A DNA stretch of 64,000 nucleotides from DASQPR01 sp963836785 (GCA_963836785.1 CAWIKW010000006.1:310001-374000); one strand, 5' to 3'. Positions 1 through 9,185 are shown, numbered from the stretch's first letter. Notes: generated by a model from the letters alone, not told the origin. Numbers and translations are program-made.

Positions 1-734
1 CCAATGCGGACACGGCCGCCGATCTCGACACGACGGTGGCCCGACGGGTCGCTGGTGAACCGCTGGAGTACGTGCTCGGATGGGCGGAGTTCGCCGGCCG
101 CCGCTTCGCTATCGAGCCAGGTGTGTTCGTTCCCCGACACCGCACCGAATTCCTCGTCGAGCAGGCCGTCGCGCTCGCCCGGAAATTTGCCCGCGGCTGG
201 GCCGGCATGCCATCCGTACCGTCGATGGTCGTTGTTGATCTGTGCTGTGGATCGGGAGCGATCGGCGCCGCCGTGACCGCTGCGCTGTCCGGTGACGGCA
301 CCGACGTCGACCTCTATGCGACCGACATCGAGCCGGCCGCGGTCCGCTGCGCCCGCCGCAATCTCGCCGATGCGGGCGGGCATGTCTTCCACGGCGACCT
401 GTTCGAACCACTGCCGGTCACGCTTCGCTCCCACGTGCGGATCTTGACGGCAAATGTGCCCTACGTTCCGACGGCGGCGATCGCGCTGATGCCGCCGGAG
501 GCACGAGACCACGAGGCACGCGTGACTCTGGACGGCGGATCCGACGGGCTGGCGGTGCTCCGACGGGTCGCCGCGATGGCACCCCAATGGCTTGCGCCGG
601 GCGGTCATCTCCTGGTCGAGACGAGCGAACGCCAGGCGGCGGAGGCGGCCGAGGTCATGTCCGGCCACGGGCTGGCCGCTCGGATCGCGACATCGGAAGA
701 GGCGGCGAGCACCGTCGTGATCGGAACATCGTGA
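1..734 (+). CDS. PrmC/HemK-like SAM-dependent methyltransferase, 5' partial
   Basis: The frame is open from the left edge of the window, so the true start lies upstream; the first internal ATG is at 36. The product has the HemK/PrmC layout: an upstream helical segment with a GEPLEYVLGWAEFAGR stretch like the PrmC 'P.qYilG...F.g' region, then a Rossmann SAM motif (VVVDLCCGSGAIGAAV) and an acidic loop (YATDIEPAAVRCARRNL). The catalytic NPPY motif of N5-glutamine methyltransferases reads NVPY here, with YVPTAAI following. PrmC methylates the GGQ glutamine of release factors. The altered motif suggests a PrmC paralogue with another substrate rather than the housekeeping enzyme, and no prfA lies next to it here. 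The family call is firm; the substrate is not known. Confidence 0.8.
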   Translation, partial: NADTAADLDTTVARRVAGEPLEYVLGWAEFAGRRFAIEPGVFVPRHRTEFLVEQAVALARKFARGWAGMPSVPSMVVVDLCCGSGAIGAAVTAALSGDGTDVDLYATDIEPAAVRCARRNLADAGGHVFHGDLFEPLPVTLRSHVRILTANVPYVPTAAIALMPPEARDHEARVTLDGGSDGLAVLRRVAAMAPQWLAPGGHLLVETSERQAAEAAEVMSGHGLAARIATSEEAASTVVIGTS

Positions 735-852
735 CCGTCGGCAATAACACCGGCGGTGCACGCGCTGCCGGCCTGCACCAATCTGCGACTGCCGGTCGGC
801 GCGGCAACCGTTAGCGTGGTGCCGCAGGCCGCCTGATCCGAAAGGACCCGCC

Positions 853-1185
853 ATGATCTTTATCGCCGCGAAGTTCCGGGTGCTGCCCGAGCATGCCGAC
901 CAGTGGCCGGATATCGCCAAAGACTTCACTCAGGCCACCCGCGGTGAGGCCGGTTGCCTGTGGTTCGACTGGTCGCGCAGCCTCGACGACCCGAACGAGT
1001 ACGTGCTGGTCGAAGCGTTCCGGGACGGCGACGCCGGCGCCGCGCACGTCGGATCGGCCCATTTCAAGACCGCGCAGCAGACGCTGCCGCCCTACCTCGC
1101 CGAGACACCCCGGATCGTGAACATGACGGTGCCGCAGGACGACTGGTCCGAACTCGGCGAACTCGCCGTCCACCGAGCCGGCTGA
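853..1185 (+). CDS. Antibiotic biosynthesis monooxygenase (ABM/YgiN-like) domain protein
   Basis: A 110-residue protein of the size and pattern of single-domain ABM proteins: an N-terminal strand (MIFIAAKFRVLPEHADQW), a helix, then CLWFDWSRSLDDPNEYVLVEAFRD, which matches the central strands, and a helix with HVGSAHFK. This dimeric ferredoxin-like fold is used by cofactor-free quinol monooxygenases and related heme or quinone enzymes. ATG 853 is supported by GAAAGGA about six bases upstream. The gene stands alone, convergent with the next one, so context gives no substrate. Confidence 0.8.
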   Translation: MIFIAAKFRVLPEHADQWPDIAKDFTQATRGEAGCLWFDWSRSLDDPNEYVLVEAFRDGDAGAAHVGSAHFKTAQQTLPPYLAETPRIVNMTVPQDDWSELGELAVHRAG

Positions 1186-1215
1186 CGCGGCGAGCCGCCG
1201 CTCTTCGTCGTGAGC

Positions 1216-1245
1216 GGCAGCTCGCGATCAGGCAGCTCGCGATCA
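1216..1245. repeat. 15-bp direct tandem duplication at the 3' end of the DUF885 gene
   Basis: GGCAGCTCGCGATCA is present twice head to tail (1216-1230 and 1231-1245). The second copy contains the stop codon of the minus-strand DUF885 gene and the other copy lies just downstream of it, so it looks like a duplication of the gene end. Confidence 0.85.
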
Positions 1246-2943
1246 GGCCTGTGGCACGCTCGCGGAGATCCCGGCGACCCAGCCGTCGACGACCTCCGCC
1301 AGCACGCTGAGCGGCAGCGCGCCGCTGCCCAGGACGGTGTCGTGGAATCCGCGGACGTCGAAGTCGCGTCCGAGTGTCGCCTCCGCGGCAGCGCGGATGC
1401 GCTGGATCTCCAGACGGCCGACCATGTATGCGAGCGCTTGTCCCGGGTCGGCGATATACCGGTCGGTCTCGCTTTCGATCTCGACGGGCATCATCGGCGT
1501 CTGGTCGAGCATGTACTGGACCGCCTGCGCCCGGCTCCACCCCTTCGCGTGCAGGCCGGTGTCGACGACGAGACGCGCCGCGCGGAGCGAGTCCGTACTC
1601 AGCATCCCGAGCAGAGCGATGTCGTCGGAGTAGAGCCCCATCTCGACGGCGAGGCGCTCCGAGTAGAGCCCCCACCCTTCCGAGTACGCGGTGAATGGTG
1701 CCAGCCGCCGAAGCATCGGCAGATCGGTCAACTCCTGGGCGATCGTCAACTGGAAATGGTGGCCGGGCACCGCCTCGTGGAAGGCTGTCGACTCGCAGAC
1801 GTGCCGGTCCCGCTCCTCGGCCTTGTACGTGTTGGCAAAATAGATCCCGGGCCGGGAGCCGTCCATCGACGGCTGCATGTAGTAGGCGGCCGCTGCGCCG
1901 GGGGCCTCGTCGGCTGGCACGGCCCGGACCTCGCAGTTCTGGCTCGGCAAGCGGCCGAACCACTCCGGCGACGCGGCCTCCGCCCGGCGAATGGCCGCCC
2001 GTGCGGCGTCCAGCAATTCGTCGCCGTCGCGCCAGCGCAGGGCGTGGTCGGTGCGCAGACGCTCGAAAATCTCCGAGAGTTCCGATGTGCCGAACACGCG
2101 CGCGCCGATCTCCCGGTACTCGTCGGCCAAGCGCGCGATCATGTCGAGCCCGGTCTGGTGCAACTCGTCGGCGCTCCGCCGCGTCGTTGTGTGCATCGCG
2201 ATGAGCTGTGCGTAGATGTCGTCACCGCCGGGCAGCCAACACAATCCCGGATGGTCCCGGTCGCGACCGTGCGGCGCGATCTCATCCCGAAGCACGTCGC
2301 GGTACGCCGCGAAGGCCGGTCGTACGGTGTCGCGGATGACGGCGTCCCGCCGTTCGGCGAAGGCGGCGACGTCGACCACAGCTCCATCGGTCGGCGTCGG
2401 TTTGCTCAGTGGATCCTCGGTGTTGGCGAGATACCGGTCCAGGTGCGCAACCGCTGCTTCGACCAAGTGGCGCACCGGCACCCGACCCGCCGTCACTCCG
2501 GTGCGGTGCCGATCGGCCAGCGCCTGCAGCACCGACGGGATCACGCCCAACCGGTCGACGTACGCGTCGGCCTGTTCGCCGGTCGAGATCGTCACCATCG
2601 GCAGCATGAACAGCAACTCGGCCGCGGGTGCGGTGAACGAGTCACAGATCGTGTATTCGGCGAGCCGCGTCGTCCACCGGGTCCGCATGTCCTCGGCTTG
2701 GCTGATGATCACTGCACGGGTCACACGCTCCTCCGGTGTGACTGAATCCGGGTCGATCGCGGCGGCTCGCTCGGCGATCGCGGCGATCCGCTCGCCCATC
2801 GCCCGCTCACCCGATTCGCGAAAGTCAGTGAGAAGCCGGTCGCGTGGCCCGGCAAAGCCGAACACCGTCGCGATCGCCGGGTAGGCGTCGAACAACGCGT
2901 CCAGCAACTCATCGGCCAACTCATCCACTGTGGTCACGTACAT
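1243..2943 (-). CDS. DUF885 family protein, predicted metal-dependent hydrolase
   Basis: About 566 residues, the usual length of DUF885 proteins. It carries the family hallmark AFHEAVPGHHFQLT at about residue 385 (an HExxxGHH-type metal-binding motif) and, downstream, the YSEGWGLYSERLAVEMG segment that would supply a glutamate. The family is related to zinc peptidases and carboxypeptidase-like enzymes, but most members have no proven substrate. I chose ATG 2943, preceded by a G-rich stretch; another in-frame ATG at 3012 would add 23 residues but has no ribosome-binding site. The stop codon lies inside the first unit of a 15-bp duplication (1216-1245). Confidence 0.8.
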   Translation of the reverse strand: MYVTTVDELADELLDALFDAYPAIATVFGFAGPRDRLLTDFRESGERAMGERIAAIAERAAAIDPDSVTPEERVTRAVIISQAEDMRTRWTTRLAEYTICDSFTAPAAELLFMLPMVTISTGEQADAYVDRLGVIPSVLQALADRHRTGVTAGRVPVRHLVEAAVAHLDRYLANTEDPLSKPTPTDGAVVDVAAFAERRDAVIRDTVRPAFAAYRDVLRDEIAPHGRDRDHPGLCWLPGGDDIYAQLIAMHTTTRRSADELHQTGLDMIARLADEYREIGARVFGTSELSEIFERLRTDHALRWRDGDELLDAARAAIRRAEAASPEWFGRLPSQNCEVRAVPADEAPGAAAAYYMQPSMDGSRPGIYFANTYKAEERDRHVCESTAFHEAVPGHHFQLTIAQELTDLPMLRRLAPFTAYSEGWGLYSERLAVEMGLYSDDIALLGMLSTDSLRAARLVVDTGLHAKGWSRAQAVQYMLDQTPMMPVEIESETDRYIADPGQALAYMVGRLEIQRIRAAAEATLGRDFDVRGFHDTVLGSGALPLSVLAEVVDGWVAGISASVPQA

Positions 2944-3056
2944 CCCCCGTCGGGTCTCGACAGCTCCGTCCGGCCCGACGTTACGGTGGCCGCCATCCCG
3001 GTGCCACCCCATAGTCGACGCCGGCGGGGCAGCCGCAGCCGCGAGGCTGCCGTGGT

Positions 3057-3722
3057 TCAGCGGTTCAGCCCGGCGATCAGATTGATCGTCGCGGCGATGA
3101 TGAACGTGCCGTAGAGATAGGACAAGAGCGCGTGGCGCAGCGCGTTCATCCGCATCGCCGATGACGTCAGGGGCGTGTCGGACACCTGGAACGTCATGCC
3201 GATCGTGAACGCGAGATACGCGAAGTCGGTGTAGCGCGGCGCGACGACGTCCTGGTTGAAGTCGACGCCCTTGCCGTCGGCGTGGTAGATGACGGCGTAC
3301 CGCAGCATGTAGGTCGTGTGGACGACGAGCCAGGACATGACGACGCTGCCCACCGCCAACGCGGCCTGCAGCACCTGAGCCGACCCGTGCGCGTGGCTTG
3401 CGCGACCGATGAGGAAGCCGACCGCGACAAGGCTCGCGGCGGAGGCGATCAGGACGGTCAGGTCCGCGCTCGTCCGCGTCGGGTCGTCGCGCACCGCGTG
3501 CTGCTTGGTCGCCGGACCGTCCAGTCCATGCAGGGTCAGCCAGGTCCAGGCCAGGAACGTCGCGGCGCTGATGTCCCAGCCGATCAGCGGCGCCACGGCA
3601 ACCGGACCGAGCAGGCCGATAAGAACGACCGCGACGATGCCCGGAACCGCCGCCACCAGCACGTGCGTCAACGCAACGTCGCGTGGACGTGGCGTGGTGC
3701 CGGTGCCGGTGCCGTCAGCCAT
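3057..3722 (-). CDS. DUF1345 family integral membrane protein
   Basis: A 221-residue protein with about five to six hydrophobic segments and the DUF1345 signature YTDFAYLAFTIGMTFQVSDT near residue 170, preceded by a conserved tyrosine/histidine-rich loop (HTTYMLRYAVIYH). Members are inner-membrane proteins without an assigned function. The start codon 3722 follows no obvious strong ribosome-binding site. The gene is oriented with the DUF885 gene, with about 110 bp between them, so the two may be co-transcribed, but nothing ties their functions together. Confidence 0.85.
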   Translation of the reverse strand: MADGTGTGTTPRPRDVALTHVLVAAVPGIVAVVLIGLLGPVAVAPLIGWDISAATFLAWTWLTLHGLDGPATKQHAVRDDPTRTSADLTVLIASAASLVAVGFLIGRASHAHGSAQVLQAALAVGSVVMSWLVVHTTYMLRYAVIYHADGKGVDFNQDVVAPRYTDFAYLAFTIGMTFQVSDTPLTSSAMRMNALRHALLSYLYGTFIIAATINLIAGLNR

Positions 3723-3891
3723 CGCTAGACCATACGTCGGCGCGGCCGTGCGGCGATCACCTTCGACACCGCGATCTCAGCGGCGGCGCGATGGCCGATG
3801 GGCACCCGGCCGGGCGGCTCGCCGTCGGTGGCCGGGCGAGTCGCGCGGTTGGCTCGCGAACAGCATCCACTGTGCGGTCACGGCGCCGTCC

Positions 3892-5520
3892 TCACCCGCT
3901 GGACGCGGTCGGCAGCGCGCCGCCGGTCGTTGCCGTGGCTCCTATACGGCCGAGCAGGTGATCGCCGACGCGCAGGGCGTTTGCCATCGCGGTCAACGCC
4001 GGATTGACGGCGCCTATGCTCGGGAACACGCTCGTGTCCACGAGGTAGAGGTTGTCCACCTCGTGCGCCCGGCAATCCGCGTTGACCACCGATGTCATCG
4101 GGTCGTTGCCCATCCGGCAGGTGCCGGCCTGATGGGCGACGCCGGCGACCGGGATGTCGCTCTTCATGTACGCGAACCGTGGCAGCAGGTGATCCGGGTG
4201 CATGCCCAGATTCCCCAGCATCGACTTGAGCTGGTGGTAGAGGCGCTTGGAGGCGGTCGGATTGCTCCCCTTGTACGCGAGCCGTACATTCGCATCCCGA
4301 TCCAGCGTCACGCGGTTGTCCGGCATCGGCAGATCCTCGGTCGACAGCCAGAAGTCCACCGCGTGGTCGGCCACGTCGTCGAGGGCCCAATCGGGGGCCA
4401 GCTTCGTCGCGATCGGCTTTTCACCGCGGTACATCTCGGCCTGCGATTTGCCGATCATCTGGATGTTGCCCATCGGGTAGGGGAAGTCCGGGCCTTCGAA
4501 GTAGAAGTCGTTGACGCCGAGCGTCTTCTGGAAGACGGTCGGGTTCGGCTCCTTGGACAGGGCGAGGACCGCCTGGCTGTCGTGGAACATGTAGTTGCGG
4601 CCGACCTGGTCGGAACCGTTGGCGAGACCGTTCGGGTGCTTGTCGCTGGCCGATCGCAGCAACAGTTTGGCCGTGTTGGCCGCCCCGGCCGAGACCACGA
4701 TGATGTTGGCGGCGTACCGCTCGAAGTGTCCCTCGTGCTCGACGACCACCGCGGTCACCTCGGTGCCGGCCGGATTCGTGTCCAGGCGTACGGCCATCGC
4801 ATCGGTTAGCAGGTTGACGTTCGGGTATTCGAGCGCGGGCCGTACACCCATGACTTCCGCGTCCGCCTTGGCGTGCAACGGGCACGGGAATCCGTCGCAC
4901 GTCGGGCACCGTACGCACGTGCTGTACGGCATGTTCGACTCTGTCAGGAGAACGCCGCACGGCGCGTGGAACGGATGGAGCCCGTGCGCGGCCATGTCAT
5001 CGGAGAGCTGCTGGATCCGCGGCTCGTGGGAGACCGCCGGGAACGGGTACGGTGCGCTCGCCCGCGGCTCGGTCGGGTCTTCACCGTGCGATCCATGCAC
5101 CTGGTACATCTGCTCGGCCGCCGTGTAGTACGGCTCCATGTCGTCGTACGAGACCGGCCACTCCGGCGAGATCCCGTCATGGTGGCGTAGCTCGCCGAAG
5201 TCCTCCGCCCGGAGTCGGTAGAGCGCGGCACCGTACAGCTTGGTGGCGCCGCCGACGAAGTAGTGGATCTGTGGCTGGAACGAGCGCCCCTTGCCGTCGA
5301 ACCAGGTGTCCGGCGAGATGTAGCGGTTGTCCACGAACACTTCGCTCGTCTGCCAGTTCTGCGGTTCCCGGGGCAGCCAGCCGCCGCGCTCGAGGATCAG
5401 GATCCGCTTGCCCGACGGTGCGAGATGGCGGGCCAGCGTGCCACCGCCGGCCCCGCTTCCGACGATGATGACGTCGTATCCCATGCCCATCTGACCCGGG
5501 TTGTGCGCGGCGCTGTCCAT
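3892..5520 (-). CDS. GMC-family FAD-dependent oxidoreductase
   Basis: 542 residues. The N-terminal FAD dinucleotide-binding motif is DVIIVGSGAGGGTLARHL (residues about 16-33). A four-cysteine segment (CVRCPTCDGFPCPLHAKADAE) lies in the middle, as in one bacterial GMC subgroup, and the C terminus has the GMC active-site region VAHQAGTCRMG followed by NLYLVDTSVFPSIGAVNPALTAMA. GMC enzymes oxidise alcohols, sugars or choline-like compounds. It is the last gene of a zwf-GH15-GMC operon: its ATG shares one base with the GH15 stop (TAATG), and GGAGG lies seven bases upstream. By context, glucose released by the GH15 enzyme or a related sugar is a reasonable guess for the substrate, but this is inference. 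Confidence 0.88.
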   Translation of the reverse strand: MDSAAHNPGQMGMGYDVIIVGSGAGGGTLARHLAPSGKRILILERGGWLPREPQNWQTSEVFVDNRYISPDTWFDGKGRSFQPQIHYFVGGATKLYGAALYRLRAEDFGELRHHDGISPEWPVSYDDMEPYYTAAEQMYQVHGSHGEDPTEPRASAPYPFPAVSHEPRIQQLSDDMAAHGLHPFHAPCGVLLTESNMPYSTCVRCPTCDGFPCPLHAKADAEVMGVRPALEYPNVNLLTDAMAVRLDTNPAGTEVTAVVVEHEGHFERYAANIIVVSAGAANTAKLLLRSASDKHPNGLANGSDQVGRNYMFHDSQAVLALSKEPNPTVFQKTLGVNDFYFEGPDFPYPMGNIQMIGKSQAEMYRGEKPIATKLAPDWALDDVADHAVDFWLSTEDLPMPDNRVTLDRDANVRLAYKGSNPTASKRLYHQLKSMLGNLGMHPDHLLPRFAYMKSDIPVAGVAHQAGTCRMGNDPMTSVVNADCRAHEVDNLYLVDTSVFPSIGAVNPALTAMANALRVGDHLLGRIGATATTGGALPTASSG

Positions 5521-7415
5521 TACATGCCCTCCAACATTTCAACGAGGATGATCCGCCCAGCTGCCTCGATGAGGGCCAGATGGGAGAAGGCTTGCGGAAA
5601 GTTGCCCAGGTGCCGAGCCGTTTCCGTCTCGAACTCCTCGGCGTAGAGACCCAGTGGTGACGCCACGCGCAGTAGGCGTTCCATCATGTCGCGGGCCTTG
5701 TCGATCTCACCGATCACGGCGAGTGCCGAGACCAGCCAGAAGGAACAGATGATGAACGAGCCTTCCTTGCCGCTCATGCCGTCGTCGGTCTCGTCGGTGC
5801 GGTAGCGCAGGACGAATCCGTGCTCGGTCAGATCGTTGGCGATGGCATGGACGGTGTTGCGCAGCCGCTCGTCCTCGGGAGGCAGGAACCCGAGGATCGC
5901 GGCGAGGAGTGTCGACGCGTCGAGCGCATCGGTGTCGTAATGCTGCCGCAGCACGCCCTTGTCGCTGACGCCACGAGCCAGGATGTCGGCCTTGATCTCA
6001 TCGGCCGTCTGCTGCCAGTCGGCGGCCTTCTGCGGATCGCCGCGGATCTCGGCCAGTTTCGCGGCGCGGTCGAGCGCCACCCAGCACATCAACTTCGACG
6101 ACACGTAATGCCGCGGTTTGCCCCGCGCCTCCCAGATCCCCTGGTCGGGGTGTTGCCAGACGCGCGTCGCGCCCTCGGCCTGCGACTCGACAATCGGCCA
6201 CAGCCGTCGCGGCAGGCGGTTGCTGTGCCGCGTGTGCAGCAGAATCGAGTCCAGCACGGCGCCGAACACGTCGTTCTGCTTCTGATTGAACGCGCCGTTG
6301 CCGACCCGGACCGGAGCGGCGCCCTCGTATCCGGAGAGGTCGTCGCGGCTCGACTCGGTGAGGTCGCGCCGGCCGTCGACGCCGTACATGATCTGCAGCG
6401 ATCCGTCTTCGGTCGGTTCGAGGTCGGCGACGAACTGCATGAACTCATCGGCCTCCCAGTCCAGCAGGAGGTAGTGCAGCGCTCGCAGCGTGAACGTGGA
6501 GTCGCGCATCCACGCGTATCGGTAATCCCAGTTGCGCTCGCCGCCCGGCGTCTCCGGCAGCGAGGTGGTCAGCGCGGCGACTGTGGCCCCGGTCGGCATG
6601 TACGTCAGTCCCTTGATGGTCAGTGCCGAACGCTGCAGTGCCTCGCGCCACCGGTGATCGGGCATCCGGGAGTTGGCGATCCAGTCGCGCCAGAACGCGA
6701 TGGTTCCCGCCATCTGATGGAACGCCGCGTCGATATTCGGCGGCACAACGAGTTGGTCGGCCCAGGACAGCGCGCAGTACGCACGATCGCCGTCCGACAA
6801 CACATGGCGTGCCCGCAGTCGGTTGCCCTCGACGCCGACCAAGAGATCCGTACGAAGCCGCACGGTTTGACCGGCACCGGATGCCTCTGCCGTGTGCTTG
6901 TCATCGTCGATCACTGTCCAGGTGGCCGGGGACCGTCCGTAGTCGAACGCCGGCTCGCACGTCAGCTCCAGCTCCACCGTGCCGGACAGGCACTCCACGG
7001 TACGAACCAGCATGTGCTCGGCATCGGCGTCGGCCGGCGGTCGCGTGTGCTCGGTGACGCAGGCGGCCTCGCGGTACGGCCCCATCGTCAACGCGTCCCG
7101 CACGACCATCCAGCCGGTCCGGCTGCGCCACGTCGTTTCCAGCACGTTCGTGCCGGGCACGTAGTGGCGCGAGACGGGGTGGACGATCCCGTACGGCGCG
7201 AAGCGGAAGGCGCCGCCCTCCCGGTCCAGGAGACTGCCGAAGATGCTCGGCGAATCGACGGCCGGGACGCACAGCCAGTCGACCGAGCCGTCCGGCGCGA
7301 CGAGCGCACCGGTGTGACAGTCGGACAGGAACGCATAGTCGGCGATGCGAGTGAAGGGCGAGGTCATTTTGAGGCCGCGCTCATCCAGCCTGTCGCGCGC
7401 GAGAGTCGTCGTCAT
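5520..7415 (-). CDS. Glycoside hydrolase family 15 protein, trehalase/glucoamylase type
   Basis: 631 residues, typical for bacterial GH15. The N terminus (SPFTRIADYAFLSDCHTGALVAPDGSVDWLC) and the catalytic (alpha/alpha)6 barrel motif ERNWDYRYAWMRDSTFT (about residue 290) resemble the GH15 enzymes of mycobacteria that act as trehalases. The C-terminal segment with ETARHLGNFPQAFSHLALIEAA is the family's conserved end. No signal peptide, so cytoplasmic. It likely hydrolyses trehalose or a short alpha-glucan to glucose. The ATG overlaps the zwf stop by four bases (ATGA), implying translational coupling. The open frame continues upstream past 7415, but that part is the shadow of zwf; the overlap and the family N terminus fix the start. 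Which of trehalase or glucoamylase is right cannot be read from sequence alone. Confidence 0.9.
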   Translation of the reverse strand: MTTTLARDRLDERGLKMTSPFTRIADYAFLSDCHTGALVAPDGSVDWLCVPAVDSPSIFGSLLDREGGAFRFAPYGIVHPVSRHYVPGTNVLETTWRSRTGWMVVRDALTMGPYREAACVTEHTRPPADADAEHMLVRTVECLSGTVELELTCEPAFDYGRSPATWTVIDDDKHTAEASGAGQTVRLRTDLLVGVEGNRLRARHVLSDGDRAYCALSWADQLVVPPNIDAAFHQMAGTIAFWRDWIANSRMPDHRWREALQRSALTIKGLTYMPTGATVAALTTSLPETPGGERNWDYRYAWMRDSTFTLRALHYLLLDWEADEFMQFVADLEPTEDGSLQIMYGVDGRRDLTESSRDDLSGYEGAAPVRVGNGAFNQKQNDVFGAVLDSILLHTRHSNRLPRRLWPIVESQAEGATRVWQHPDQGIWEARGKPRHYVSSKLMCWVALDRAAKLAEIRGDPQKAADWQQTADEIKADILARGVSDKGVLRQHYDTDALDASTLLAAILGFLPPEDERLRNTVHAIANDLTEHGFVLRYRTDETDDGMSGKEGSFIICSFWLVSALAVIGEIDKARDMMERLLRVASPLGLYAEEFETETARHLGNFPQAFSHLALIEAAGRIILVEMLEGM

Positions 7416-8815
7416 GACGCGATCCACGGTTGGCGCCAACCGCCGAAGTCGTCGACGAGTCGGTCCGCCTCGGCCGGCCCCCACGACGCCGGTTTGTACG
7501 GATGTACCGGCGGCGGCGCGTCGAGCAGCGGCTGCATGATCCGCCAGGTCTCCTCGACGCCGTCCTGCCGGGTGAAGCGCATGTTGTTGCCGACCATCGC
7601 GGCCCGCAGCAGCACCTCGTACGGCGTCGGACCTTCGCCGCCTTCCTGGGCGAACTCCATCTCCATGTCGATCGGCTCCGGCGAGTTGTTCCCGGCCCGC
7701 TTGGCCTCCAGATCGAAGCGGATGCCGGTGGCCGGATCGAGCTTGATCGTGATCTGGTTGGCCTCCGGGTGGCGCTCCCCTCGCGCGCGTAGACCCAGCC
7801 GGGGCGGCTCCTTCAGGATCAGCCGGAACTCGGTCTGCAGCGCGGGGAGCTTCTTGCCGGTACGGATGAAGAACGGCACCCCGGACCAGCGCCAGTTGTC
7901 GATGTCCAGCCGGAGCGCCGCGTACGTCTCCGTCGTCGAGTCGGCGGCCACGCCGTCGATCGCGCGATAACCGTCGTACTGTCCGCGGACGTAGTTCGCC
8001 GGATCGGCCGCGACGACCGCCTGCCAGAGGGCGTCCTTCGCGTTGTTGAGCGTGTTCGGATCGCGGCCGGCCGGCGGTTCCATCCCGCCGACGGCGACAA
8101 GCTGCATCAGATGGTTGACAACGACGTCGCGCAGCGCACCGACCGGGTCGTAGAAGTGTCCGCGATCCTCGACCCCGAAATTCTCCGCCATCGTGATCTC
8201 GACACAGTCGACGTAATTCCGGTTCCAGATCGGCTCCAGCATCGTGTTCGCGAACCGGAAGTAGAGCAGCTCCTCGGTGCCCATCTTGCCGAGGAAGTGG
8301 TCGATCCGGTACAGCTGCGCCTCGTCGATGTACTGGTGTATCTCGTCGGCCAGGGCCGACGCCGATGCGGCGTCGTGGCCGAACGGCTTTTCCACCACGA
8401 CGCGGCCGGTTTTCGTCAAGCCGGCCTGCGTCAGATTGGCGATGACCTTGCCGAACAGGAACGGCGGGATCTCGAGATAGAACACCGGCATCGTCGCCCC
8501 GCGCATGGCCGATGCGACGTCGTGGTAGGTGCCGGCATCGGTGAAGTCGCCGGAGACGTACGACATCCGGTCGGCGAACCGTTGGAAGACCTCGTCGTCG
8601 ATGCTCTCGCCGCACTTCTCGATCGAGTCCCGCGCGTGCTCGCGAAGCTGTTGCACGGTCCAGTTCTGCGATGCGACACCGACGATCGGGCAGTCGAGCA
8701 GGCCGCGCTTCTCCAACCGGTACAGCGAATGGAAGGTCATGACCTTGGCCAGGTCGCCGGTGATCCCGAAGATCACGAAGACGTCGGCCGGCGCCGGTCG
8801 TGTGGTGTCTACCAT
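7412..8815 (-). CDS. zwf: Glucose-6-phosphate 1-dehydrogenase
   Basis: 467 residues. The coenzyme-binding loop FVIFGITGDLAKVMTF is at about residues 12-27 and the substrate/catalytic motif RIDHFLGK at about 168-176. The central GVPFFIRTGKKL and C-terminal segments are also family-like. The enzyme oxidises glucose-6-phosphate to 6-phosphogluconolactone, feeding NADPH and the pentose phosphate pathway. ATG 8815 is chosen because AAAGGA lies at the right distance and the protein then begins at the family boundary; the open frame runs on upstream to 8944 only because the remains of an NDH-2 gene happen to be in the same frame. It is the first gene of the operon with GH15 and GMC genes, so the cluster joins glucose release to glucose-6-phosphate oxidation. 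Confidence 0.95.
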   Translation of the reverse strand: MVDTTRPAPADVFVIFGITGDLAKVMTFHSLYRLEKRGLLDCPIVGVASQNWTVQQLREHARDSIEKCGESIDDEVFQRFADRMSYVSGDFTDAGTYHDVASAMRGATMPVFYLEIPPFLFGKVIANLTQAGLTKTGRVVVEKPFGHDAASASALADEIHQYIDEAQLYRIDHFLGKMGTEELLYFRFANTMLEPIWNRNYVDCVEITMAENFGVEDRGHFYDPVGALRDVVVNHLMQLVAVGGMEPPAGRDPNTLNNAKDALWQAVVAADPANYVRGQYDGYRAIDGVAADSTTETYAALRLDIDNWRWSGVPFFIRTGKKLPALQTEFRLILKEPPRLGLRARGERHPEANQITIKLDPATGIRFDLEAKRAGNNSPEPIDMEMEFAQEGGEGPTPYEVLLRAAMVGNNMRFTRQDGVEETWRIMQPLLDAPPPVHPYKPASWGPAEADRLVDDFGGWRQPWIAS

Positions 8816-8859
8816 GTCAGTCCTTTGGTTGAGTCCCGCGCCAGTGGATACGGGGAGTG

Positions 8860-9185
8860 TCGATCGCGACGGATTCAAGAGGGCGGCCCAGCGGTGGCTC
8901 GGGCGGATGTAGAAGTCCTCGGCCCAGAGGTGGAACGCACGCATTTCGACACCGATGTTCGACAGCAGCGCGGCGTGTACACCCAGCCACGCGGCGAACG
9001 CGACGCGGCCGTGTAGTTCGCGGCGGTGTTCGCCGACCTCGGCGACGGCGGCCCGGCGGCTGATAGCCGTTCTTGTCGAAGATCATGGCGCGGACGCCGT
9101 CCTGGCCGGCGAGCCGCCTCGCGCAGGCAACCCCGGCGAAACCGCCCCCGACGTTCACGACATCGGTCGTGCTTCGGTCGGTCAT
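8860..9185 (-). pseudogene. Collapsed type II NADH dehydrogenase (NDH-2) gene: N and C termini joined, middle lost
   Basis: From ATG 9185 the sequence reads STTDVVNVGGGFAGVACARRL and on to DKNGYQ, the FAD-binding N terminus of NDH-2. At about 9060 the similarity jumps to the C terminus in another frame: AVAEVGEHRRELHGRVAFAA followed by WLGVHAALLSNIGVEMRAF and WAEDFY, the end of actinobacterial NDH-2. The intact enzyme is about 430-470 residues; only about 40 plus 65 remain, with a frame change at the join. No NADH- or quinone-site core survives, so it cannot be functional. The C-terminal frame has no stop and runs into zwf. The presumed deletion of about 1 kb removed the middle; a functional copy may exist elsewhere. 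Confidence 0.8.

Noticed and set aside
1210..2745. Long plus-strand frame opposite the DUF885 gene
   Set aside because: No domain, arginine-rich shadow composition; the minus strand has clear DUF885 motifs.
5520..8615. A 1,031-residue open frame covering GH15 and the zwf region
   Set aside because: The upstream part shadows zwf in another frame; the GH15 start at 7415 is fixed by its ATGA overlap with the zwf stop and by the family N terminus.
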